Shown piece by piece: positions 57,129 to 64,000 of a DNA stretch of 64,000 nucleotides; the first letter of the stretch is position 1, and each line of letters starts with the position of its first letter. Below the pieces are notes generated by a model. That model did not search any database and was not told where the DNA came from. It saw only the letters and a list, made by a program, of their open reading frames with translations. The position numbers and the translations under genes were made by a program. The DNA comes from Comamonas sp. 26 (GTDB lineage Bacteria; Pseudomonadota; Gammaproteobacteria; Burkholderiales; Burkholderiaceae_C): positions 2,852,001 to 2,916,000 of the forward strand of contig NZ_PEFL01000001.1 in NCBI RefSeq assembly GCF_002754475.1, given 5' to 3'.

Positions 57129-57204
57129 TGGCGACCCTACGGGGATTCGAACCCCGGTACCTACCGTGAAAGGGTAGTGTCCTAGGCCTCTAGACGATAA
57201 GGTC
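57129..57204 (-). tRNA. tRNA-Glu (TTC)
   Basis: 76 nt; acceptor GACCTTA against TAGGGTC gives a U5-G68 wobble, unlike cluster 1. Confidence 0.97.
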
Positions 57205-57250
57205 AATCCTAGAACGGTTCTGATTTTTCAATCAGCCGTCAATAACTTTT

Positions 57251-57326
<76 letters not shown>

Positions 57327-57334
57327 AAAAACTG

Positions 57335-57411
57335 TGGCGGAGTGGACGGGACTCGAACCCGCGACCCCCGGCGTGACAGGCCGGTATTCTAACCAACTGA
57401 ACTACCACTCC
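57335..57411 (-). tRNA. tRNA-Asp (GTC)
   Basis: Same sequence as the other Asp copies; only 8 bases separate it from the preceding Ala gene. Confidence 0.97.
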
Positions 57412-57459
57412 TGGCAGGAAACTTTGCTATTTTTTCAATAGCTACCAGCGTTTCAAACT

Positions 57460-57535
57460 TGGCGACCCTACGGGGATTCGAACCCCGGTACCTACCGTGA
57501 AAGGGTAGTGTCCTAGGCCTCTAGACGATAAGGTC
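57460..57535 (-). tRNA. tRNA-Glu (TTC)
   Basis: Identical to the Glu copy at 57129. Confidence 0.97.
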
Positions 57536-57581
57536 AATCCTAGAACGGTTCTGATTTTTCAATCAGCCGTCAATAGCTTTT

Positions 57582-57657
<76 letters not shown>

Positions 57658-57665
57658 AAAAACTG

Positions 57666-57742
57666 TGGCGGAGTGGACGGGACTCGAACCCGCGACCCCC
57701 GGCGTGACAGGCCGGTATTCTAACCAACTGAACTACCACTCC
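57666..57742 (-). tRNA. tRNA-Asp (GTC)
   Basis: Identical to the other Asp copies. Confidence 0.97.
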
Positions 57743-57790
57743 TGGCAGGAAACTTTGCTATTTTTTCAATAGCTACCAGCGTTTCAAACT

Positions 57791-57866
57791 TGGCGACCCT
57801 ACGGGGATTCGAACCCCGGTACCTACCGTGAAAGGGTAGTGTCCTAGGCCTCTAGACGATAAGGTC
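57791..57866 (-). tRNA. tRNA-Glu (TTC)
   Basis: Identical to the Glu copy at 57129. No Ala gene precedes it here; the unit is cut and a terminator hairpin takes its place. Confidence 0.97.
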
Positions 57867-57894
57867 AATCCTTGGACAGCTGCTGCAACCGAAT

Positions 57895-57929
57895 AAAAAA
57901 GCGCCTTCTTCAATTAAAGGCGCTCTTTT
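57895..57929 (-). terminator. Internal terminator in tRNA cluster 2
   Basis: AGCGCCTT at 57900-57907 pairs with AAGGCGCT at 57917-57924, with A and T runs on both sides. It splits the cluster into Ala-Glu-Asp (upstream) and Glu-Asp-Ala-Glu-Asp-Ala-Glu-Asp. Confidence 0.8.
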
Positions 57930-57951
57930 GATCAAGCGACTAGCTTAAAAC

Positions 57952-58028
57952 TGGCGGAGTGGACGGGACTCGAACCCGCGACCCCCGGCGTGACAGGCCG
58001 GTATTCTAACCAACTGAACTACCACTCC
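57952..58028 (-). tRNA. tRNA-Asp (GTC)
   Basis: Identical to the other Asp copies; last gene before the internal terminator. Confidence 0.97.
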
Positions 58029-58076
58029 TGGCAGGAAGCTTCACTATTTTTTCAATAGCTACCAGCGCTTCAAACT

Positions 58077-58152
58077 TGGCGACCCTACGGGGATTCGAAC
58101 CCCGGTACCTACCGTGAAAGGGTAGTGTCCTAGGCCTCTAGACGATAAGGTC
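58077..58152 (-). tRNA. tRNA-Glu (TTC)
   Basis: Identical to the Glu copy at 57129. Confidence 0.97.
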
Positions 58153-58198
58153 AATCCTAGAACGGTTCTGATTTTTCAATCAGCCGTCAATAACTTTT

Positions 58199-58274
<76 letters not shown>

Positions 58275-58347
58275 AAAATTCCTTCTCCTCACAACACAAC
58301 CATTTAATTAGTTGCGTTGTGCTGAGCCTCGAATTATAGACAGGTTT

Positions 58348-59757
58348 TTAGCGATTTTTTAAACGTGCGATAACTTTTTCACGTCCGAGCAATTCCAGCA
58401 CTGCATCAACCGATGGAGTGTGGGCTGTTCCCACGGTCAAAACACGCACTGGCATAGCCAGCGCAGGCATCTTCGCGCCCTGGGCTTTGAGCATTTCCTT
58501 GATGGCCGCGGCAATGGCTTCCTTGCTCCATTCAACGCCTTCAATCACAGCCACAAAAGCATCGAGCAAAGGATTCGCTGCCTCTGTCATATGCTTTGCA
58601 TAGTCTTCGGCATTGCGCTCCACGCTCTCTACATAGAAGACCTTGGCCCAGTTAGCGAGATCAACCAGCGTTTCGCAGCGATCCTTGAACAGAGCGGTAA
58701 TGCGCACCAGACGGTCATCCGCATCGATCACGCTTTCAGCCACACCGGCCTTGATGACAAAAGGCTTGACCAGCTGAGCCAGCTCGGAGTCATCCATGGC
58801 CTTCAGATGCTGGGCATTCACCCAGCGCAGCTTGGCCTCGTCAAACTGACCAGCGCTGCGGCCCAGGTGATCCAGGTTGAACCACTCCAGGAATTGCGCA
58901 CGGCTGAAAATTTCGTCGTCGCCGTGGCTCCAGCCCAGACGGGCCAGATAGTTCACCATGGCATCAGCCAGATAGCCTTCGTCACGGTAGGCGGTCACAG
59001 CCTTGGCACCGTTGCGCTTGCTCATCTTCTCGCCCAGCTCATTCAGCACGGTAGGCAGATGCGCAAACACAGGAACAGCAGCGCCCAAGGCTTCAAAGAT
59101 GTGGATCTGGCGAGGCGTGTTGTTCACATGGTCATCGCCACGAATCACGTGGGTGATGTTCATGTCCATGTCATCAACGCAGACGCAGAAGTTATAGGTA
59201 GGTGTGCCATCAGGGCGGGCAATCACCAGATCATCCAGCTCGGTGTTCTGGAATTCGATACGACCCTTGCATTTGTCTTCCCAGCCAACGACACCGGACT
59301 GAGGCGTCTTGAAGCGCAGCACAGGCTTCACGCCCTCAGGAATAGCGGGCAGTACCTTGCCAGGCTCAGGGCGCCATGTACCGTCGTAACGTGGCTTCTC
59401 CTTGGCGGCCATCTGCTTTTCACGCAGGGCATCCAACTCTTCCATGCTCATATAGCAGGGGTAGACATAGCCCTTATCTTGCAGCGTAGCCAGAACTTCC
59501 TTGTAGCGATCCATGCGCTGCATTTGGTAGAACGGGCCTTCGTCATGGTCCAGCTGCAGCCACGCCATGCCTTCGATGATCACATCCACCGAAGCCTGTG
59601 TAGAGCGCTCCAGGTCGGTATCTTCAATACGCAGCACAAAGTCGCCGCCATTGGCGCGAGCAAAGGCCCAGGGGTACAGAGCCGAGCGGATGTTGCCCAA
59701 GTGGATAAAGCCCGTAGGCGATGGAGCAAAGCGAGTGCGAATTTTGTTAGTAGTCAT
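58348..59757 (-). CDS. gltX: Glutamyl-tRNA synthetase
   Basis: 469 residues. The class I HIGH motif reads FIHLGN after RFAPSPTG, and KMSKR is present in [32 protein letters not shown] is also conserved. It charges tRNA-Glu, and in bacteria lacking GlnRS also tRNA-Gln. Directly downstream on the same strand lie four tRNA-Glu genes of its own substrate, so read-through would co-express enzyme and tRNA. Start at 59757 fits homologues. Confidence 0.98.
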   Translation of the reverse strand: MTTNKIRTRFAPSPTGFIHLGNIRSALYPWAFARANGGDFVLRIEDTDLERSTQASVDVIIEGMAWLQLDHDEGPFYQMQRMDRYKEVLATLQDKGYVYPCYMSMEELDALREKQMAAKEKPRYDGTWRPEPGKVLPAIPEGVKPVLRFKTPQSGVVGWEDKCKGRIEFQNTELDDLVIARPDGTPTYNFCVCVDDMDMNITHVIRGDDHVNNTPRQIHIFEALGAAVPVFAHLPTVLNELGEKMSKRNGAKAVTAYRDEGYLADAMVNYLARLGWSHGDDEIFSRAQFLEWFNLDHLGRSAGQFDEAKLRWVNAQHLKAMDDSELAQLVKPFVIKAGVAESVIDADDRLVRITALFKDRCETLVDLANWAKVFYVESVERNAEDYAKHMTEAANPLLDAFVAVIEGVEWSKEAIAAAIKEMLKAQGAKMPALAMPVRVLTVGTAHTPSVDAVLELLGREKVIARLKNR

Positions 59758-59837
59758 GTCAAAAAATCCTTGTGCTGCAAATCAAATGTCGAAAGCGCAT
59801 TCCCTGAATGGAGCATGCTATCAACCAGAGATGCCGA

Positions 59838-59903
59838 GCAAGAGCCGCCTCGCGGCGAAGGCCCCTCTACATGAGAGGAGGAAGTTGCGAGCGGCTCAGG
59901 GGG
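59838..59903. repeat. Comamonadaceae intergenic repeat, family 2
   Basis: CAAGAGCCGCCTCGCGGCGAAG, then CCCCTCTACATGAGAGGAGG, then GCGAGCGGCTCAGGGGG: a hairpin just after metZ and before gltX. Divergent in its middle hairpin from the other two copies. Confidence 0.65.
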
Positions 59904-59904
59904 T

Positions 59905-61152
59905 TCACTTCAGCGTGTCTAGTCCACGGGAAAGGTCAGCCTTCAAGTCATCAAGGTGTTCCAGGCCCACGGAAATACGAATCAAGCCCTGACCTACACC
60001 TGCAGCCTGACGCTGGGCTTCGGTCAAACGGCCATGCGAGGTGCTGGCGGGGTGAGTAATCGTGGTCTTCACATCACCCAGATTAGCCGTAATGGAGCAC
60101 AAACGGGTGCTGTCCACTACATGGAAAGCGTTGGCGCGCAGTTGCTCGGCGTTGTCACCAATCACATCAAAGGCAAACACTGCGCCGCCCATGCCGTTTT
60201 GCTGACGCATGGCCAGCTCATGCTGCGGATGGCTCTTGAGACCGGGGTAGTACATGCGGGCAACCTTGGGATGGCCCTCCAGCCAAGTCGCAAACTCCAA
60301 TGCCGCAGCGCTTTGCGCCTTGACGCGCAGAGCCAGAGTCTCCAGCCCCTTCATCACCGTCCAGGCGTTGTAAGGGGCGATATTCAGACCGCCGCTGCGC
60401 AGGAAGGTGCCCATGACCTTGTCCACCAGCGCGATGGTGCCGCAGACCGCACCGGCCATGACACGACCTTGGCCATCCAGGAACTTGGTACCCGAATGCA
60501 CCACGATGTCTGCACCGAACTTCACGGGCTGCTGCAGCACGGGGGTGGCAAAGCTGTTGTCCACGGCCAGCAAGGCGCCATTGGCATGAGCTACTTCGGC
60601 CAGTGCAGCAATGTCGCACAAGTCTGTCAGCGGGTTGGTTGGGGTCTCGGCAAACAGCATGCGCGTGTTGGGCTTGACGGCTGCTTTCCAGGCTTCGATA
60701 TCGGTTTGTGACACGAAGGTGGTTTCCACACCGAAGCGGGCCATTTCCGTGCCCAGCAGCTTGATGGTGGAGCCGAACATGGACTGCGAGCAGATCACAT
60801 GATCGCCCGACTTGAGTGCCGTCAACGCGACCAGCAAAATGGCCGACATGCCGGTGGATGTGGCAACCGCGCATTCTGTGCCCTCCATGGCCGCCAGTCG
60901 CTTTTCAAAGCTGGTGACGGTGGGATTGCCAGTGCGGCTATAAGTAAAACCGGGCTCTTCGTTGGCAAAACGGCGTGCCGCGGTCGCTGCGTCGGGCTGC
61001 ACAAAGCTACTGGTCATGTACAGGGCTTCGCAATGCTCGCCCCACTGGCTGCGCTCAACCGCTTCACGCACGGCCAAAGTCTCAGGATGCAAACCTTCAG
61101 GTAATGTCTTGTTATTCACAGTCGTCAAATCCAGATGGTTGGTACTGGTCAC
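59905..61152 (-). CDS. metZ: O-succinylhomoserine sulfhydrylase
   Basis: 415 residues of the Cys/Met metabolism PLP enzymes. FTYSRTGNPTVTSFEKRLA, and the PLP lysine in VHSGTKFLDGQGR. GLIRISVGLEHLDDL is the C-terminal motif. It makes homocysteine directly from O-succinylhomoserine and sulfide. The choice between MetZ and cystathionine synthases follows closeness to MetZ and its place after purF, common in Pseudomonas and Burkholderiales. Confidence 0.92.
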   Translation of the reverse strand: MTSTNHLDLTTVNNKTLPEGLHPETLAVREAVERSQWGEHCEALYMTSSFVQPDAATAARRFANEEPGFTYSRTGNPTVTSFEKRLAAMEGTECAVATSTGMSAILLVALTALKSGDHVICSQSMFGSTIKLLGTEMARFGVETTFVSQTDIEAWKAAVKPNTRMLFAETPTNPLTDLCDIAALAEVAHANGALLAVDNSFATPVLQQPVKFGADIVVHSGTKFLDGQGRVMAGAVCGTIALVDKVMGTFLRSGGLNIAPYNAWTVMKGLETLALRVKAQSAAALEFATWLEGHPKVARMYYPGLKSHPQHELAMRQQNGMGGAVFAFDVIGDNAEQLRANAFHVVDSTRLCSITANLGDVKTTITHPASTSHGRLTEAQRQAAGVGQGLIRISVGLEHLDDLKADLSRGLDTLK

Positions 61153-61351
61153 GAGCGCCGCTTAGGAGTCAATCACTCCAAAGCGTTTTACTCAACCAGA
61201 TTGACCAGCGGCACTTGCCAGGCCGGTCTTTGAATACGCCTTGCGCAGGCCTTCAGGTTTTAAGTCAAATTGTACTCAAGCCCTTTATTGACAGGCGCAG
61301 AACGCTCACTTTACAAGAGCGGACTAAGCGCATGGCAACGATATTGTCCTC

Positions 61352-61390
61352 CTGAATGAAAAGGGTTGCCTAAGCAACCCATTTCATTCA
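61352..61390 (-). terminator. Terminator after purF
   Basis: GGGTTGC at 61363-61369 pairs with GCAACCC at 61374-61380, extended by AATGAAAA and TTTCATT flanks. It lies 34 bases past the purF stop on the minus strand. Confidence 0.75.
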
Positions 61391-61423
61391 GTCATTCAGC
61401 GCACTGTTTCTGCAACTGCACGC

Positions 61424-62932
61424 TCAATTGTCTTGAGCGTTGGGCAAAGACAAACGCGAAGTGTCTTCGCTTTCCTCTTCGCTGCCACGGTTACGGCCTT
61501 CATTCAGCGCCGTCACCTCTTCATCGGAGATATCGCCGGTGATGTAGATGCCGTCAAAGCAGGATGCCTCAAAGCCATCAACCTGAGCATTGATCTTGCC
61601 CACAGCCTGCTTCATGGCGTCCACGTCCTGATAAATCAGTGCGTCGCAGCCAATGACTTGGCGAATTTCTTCAACGCTGCGGCCATGGGCCACCAGCTCG
61701 GAGCGTGTGGGCATGTCAATGCCGTACACATTAGGGTGACGCACGGGTGGCGCAGCCGATGCCAGATACACCTTGTTGGCACCGGCATCGCGTGCCATCT
61801 GCACGATTTCCTTGGAGGTGGTGCCACGCACAATGGAGTCATCCACCAGCAGCACATTGCGGCCCTTGAACTCGCTGCCAATGGCATTGAGCTTCTGGCG
61901 TACCGATTTCTTGCGCGCACCCTGGCCCGGCATGATGAAGGTGCGGCCCACGTAGCGGTTCTTCACAAAACCTTCGCGGTAAGGCTTGCCCAGCAACTGC
62001 GCCAGCTGCATCGCGCTGGGGCGGCTCGACTCAGGGATAGGAATCACTGCATCGATTTCATTGGGCGGAACCATCGAGACCACGCGCTTGGCCAAGGTCT
62101 CACCCATGTTCAGGCGGGCCTGATAAACCGAAATACCATCCATGGTGGAGTCTGGACGCGCCAGATACACATACTCGAACACGCAAGGGTTCAGCTGGCT
62201 CTTTTCAGAGCATTGCTGACTTTCAACGCGGCCATCGTCGTGCACAAAAATCGCTTCGCCGGGGGCGATATCACGCTCGAACACTTGCGAGGTGCCTTCC
62301 AGCGCTACCGATTCGCTGGCCAGCATGATGGAGCCATCCGCACCGCGACCCATGCACAGAGGGCGAATACCGAAGGGATCGCGGAAAGCCAGCAAGCCGT
62401 AGCCAGCGATCAGAGCGATCACGGAGTACGAGCCCTTGATGCGCTTGTGCACCGCACGAACCGCTTCAAAAATATCTTTGCTCTCCAGCGGAGCACCGCT
62501 GGAGGCGCGACCAATTTCGTGGGCCAGCACGTTGAGCAGCACTTCAGAGTCGCTCTCAGTATTGGTGTGACGGTGGTCGTTATCGGCCAGTTCACGGCGC
62601 AGCTGCTTGGCATTGGTGAGGTTGCCGTTGTGCACCATGACAATGCCGAAGGGCGCATTCACATAGAAGGGCTGAGCCTCTTCTTCGCTGGATGCATTAC
62701 CCGCCGTGGGGTAACGCACCTGACCCAGACCCACATTACCGGGCAGAGCGCGCATATTGCGGGTGCGGAACACGTCCTTCACCATGCCCTTGGCCTTGTG
62801 CATGAAGAACTTGCGTTCTTGTTGGGTCACGATGCCGGCTGCATCTTGCCCGCGGTGCTGCAGCAGCAGCAAGGCGTCATAAATCAGCTGATTCACGGGT
62901 GCGGTGCTCACCACACCAACGATTCCACACAT
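61424..62932 (-). CDS. purF: Amidophosphoribosyltransferase
   Basis: 502 residues from ATG 62932, which places Cys2 (MCGIVGVVS) as the N-terminal nucleophile of the class II glutaminase domain; the longer frame is a false extension. The PRTase domain has VLLVDDSIVRGTTSKEIV as the PRPP-binding loop. It performs the first committed step of purine synthesis. A short acidic tail follows. In the cvpA-purF order known from E. coli. Confidence 0.98.
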   Translation of the reverse strand: MCGIVGVVSTAPVNQLIYDALLLLQHRGQDAAGIVTQQERKFFMHKAKGMVKDVFRTRNMRALPGNVGLGQVRYPTAGNASSEEEAQPFYVNAPFGIVMVHNGNLTNAKQLRRELADNDHRHTNTESDSEVLLNVLAHEIGRASSGAPLESKDIFEAVRAVHKRIKGSYSVIALIAGYGLLAFRDPFGIRPLCMGRGADGSIMLASESVALEGTSQVFERDIAPGEAIFVHDDGRVESQQCSEKSQLNPCVFEYVYLARPDSTMDGISVYQARLNMGETLAKRVVSMVPPNEIDAVIPIPESSRPSAMQLAQLLGKPYREGFVKNRYVGRTFIMPGQGARKKSVRQKLNAIGSEFKGRNVLLVDDSIVRGTTSKEIVQMARDAGANKVYLASAAPPVRHPNVYGIDMPTRSELVAHGRSVEEIRQVIGCDALIYQDVDAMKQAVGKINAQVDGFEASCFDGIYITGDISDEEVTALNEGRNRGSEEESEDTSRLSLPNAQDN

Positions 62933-63126
62933 AGTTGCGTTCCATCTGTTCGCGAAGATTGCTCTTCGCCACACTCGCCTGCTTCGCCACCCATTGGCTA
63001 GCCTGCGCTTTGAAATCCGGCATGGCGGATCGCGCCAAAGCCAAATCAACGTCAGCGCTCACTGCGTTTTACAGCAAACACTTTAGCCACTCTTCACTCA
63101 CGTAAATTGCGACAAAAAACTCTTCT

Positions 63127-63624
63127 TCAAGAAGCCGCCCCAGGCAAATACTGCTCCCACTCCGGCGGCAAAGCCGGCAAAACCCAACCCAGCGCCGCAG
63201 ACAACCAAGGTGCCAAAGCGGAATCCAGCCACCACTGCGCCTTGTGCAGCGGGGTGTACTGAATGACCAGCGCCAGTACCAGAAGCAGCAAGCCGCCACG
63301 CAAGACACCAAACAAGGCACCCAGAGTGCGGTCCACCGGCCTCAGCCCCACCGCCTCGATCAGTTGCTTTGACAACCAGGAGATCACACCCCAGGCAAAC
63401 ATGGCTCCCACCATCAGCAAGACAAAACCTGCCGCATAGCGCAGTTGCATATCCCAGCCATCCAGCGGTAACCACACGGCTACCTCTTGCGCCCAGGTAC
63501 GCGCCACCATGAAAGCGACCACCCAGCCCACCAAAGACAAGACTTCATAGACCAGACCGCGCCAGGCACCCAACAGCATGGAGCCCAGCAATACGGCGAT
63601 AAAAATCCAGTCCAGCGTGGTCAT
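63127..63624 (-). CDS. cvpA: CvpA family membrane protein
   Basis: 165 residues with four membrane segments; the opening TTLDWIFIAVLLGSMLLGAWRGL matches the CvpA start DxxxIxxxxxSxxxGxxRG. RPVDRTLGALFGVLRG is the conserved later block. The role is unclear (colicin V export, envelope homeostasis). It lies just before purF and after the SPOR gene, as in E. coli dedD-cvpA-purF. Confidence 0.95.
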   Translation of the reverse strand: MTTLDWIFIAVLLGSMLLGAWRGLVYEVLSLVGWVVAFMVARTWAQEVAVWLPLDGWDMQLRYAAGFVLLMVGAMFAWGVISWLSKQLIEAVGLRPVDRTLGALFGVLRGGLLLLVLALVIQYTPLHKAQWWLDSALAPWLSAALGWVLPALPPEWEQYLPGAAS

Positions 63625-63653
63625 CAGTCAAAAACGTCGCGCAAAAACTCAAA

Positions 63654-64000
63654 TCAGCCCTTGAACACCGATGCTGGAAAACCCAGCCCCTTGGCTCTGG
63701 CTGCAGCCTTATCCGCCTCTTCACGGCTCTTGAAAGGCCCCATTCGTACACGTGTGCGCGTGCCGTCTTTGGTATCTACAGACTGCGTAAACGCACCACT
63801 ACCGAGCTTGCCCTTGATCTCATTGGCCTTGCTAACTTCAGCAAAAGCACCAATCTGCACGATAAAGCGCTCATTGCCAGCAGAGTTATCCTTGGCCACA
63901 GCCGCTTCTGGCGCGGAACGACCTTCCAGCAATGCGCGGGCACGAGCAGCTTCATCGGCCTTTTCAGGCCTGTGCTTTGGCTCGGGCTTGGCTTCAGGCT
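63654..64000 (-). CDS. SPOR-domain protein, 3' part (DedD/FtsN-like)
   Basis: The frame stays open to the window edge, so the start lies beyond it. The visible 114 codons have a Pro/Lys/Glu-rich linker (PEAKPEPKHRPEK) and a C-terminal SPOR domain: RFIVQIGAFAEVSKANEIKGKL, then TRVRMGPFKSREEADKAAARA. SPOR binds denuded septal peptidoglycan. Placement before cvpA-purF suggests dedD. Confidence 0.9.
   Translation of the reverse strand, partial: PEAKPEPKHRPEKADEAARARALLEGRSAPEAAVAKDNSAGNERFIVQIGAFAEVSKANEIKGKLGSGAFTQSVDTKDGTRTRVRMGPFKSREEADKAAARAKGLGFPASVFKG

Noticed and set aside
58420..59874. A 484-residue open frame antisense to gltX
   Set aside because: It covers gltX entirely on the other strand, lacks domains, and gltX motifs are complete.
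61433..63001. A 522-residue open frame antisense to purF
   Set aside because: It is a shadow of purF with no family similarity that I can see.

Overview
The window reads as a chromosomal segment of a betaproteobacterium of the Comamonadaceae, most likely Comamonas or a near relative. Three things point there. AroA and cytidylate kinase are fused in one reading frame. The order gyrA-serC-pheA-tyrA-aroA/cmk-rpsA-ihfB-lapA-lapB is kept. The tmRNA tag reads ANDERFALAA. Two families of short palindromic intergenic repeats also fit this family. The genus is inferred; no search was run.

Layout. 1-3.7 kb is accessory: the end of a large glycosyltransferase with a kinase-like N-terminal part, an Mrr-type restriction endonuclease, a DUF3024 protein and a solo insertion-sequence end. 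3.8-17.7 kb is a dense signalling block: two chemoreceptors flank a globin-coupled GGDEF-EAL protein and a translationally coupled minus-strand operon (receiver, HD-GYP phosphodiesterase, periplasmic binding protein, two hybrid-less histidine kinases, one frameshifted at a C7 tract). A divergent pair encodes a DNA-binding receiver and a receiver-Hpt protein. Together they look like a pathway from periplasmic ligand and haem/gas sensing to c-di-GMP turnover and chemotaxis.

18-24.6 kb is mobile DNA. An IS5-type element with an amber codon in its transposase sits inside an IS3-type remnant. Next comes a small AT-rich integrated element (integrase, AlpA-like regulator, YagK/YfjJ-like protein and two unknown ORFs) lying against the 3' end of ssrA. 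The set and the site recall E. coli CP4-57.

24.6-49.3 kb is core genome: gph-ubiG, an OmpA-family porin, gyrA, the serine/aromatic amino acid cluster with aroA-cmk, rpsA-ihfB-lapA-lapB, an MFS transporter and rmuC, a tautomerase, a hydroxyacid dehydrogenase, an NhaD antiporter, pncB, a thioesterase, a phasin and an SDR dehydrogenase. The phasin and SDR genes each have palindromic operator-like sites upstream, and a possible small RNA lies between them.

49.4-58.3 kb holds two tRNA clusters built from an Ala-Glu-Asp cassette. It is single in the first cluster and amplified to 11 genes in the second, directly downstream of gltX. Between them is a heavy-metal efflux operon (czcCBA type) with a P-II-like protein. 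The window closes with gltX, metZ, purF, cvpA and the 3' part of a SPOR-domain gene.
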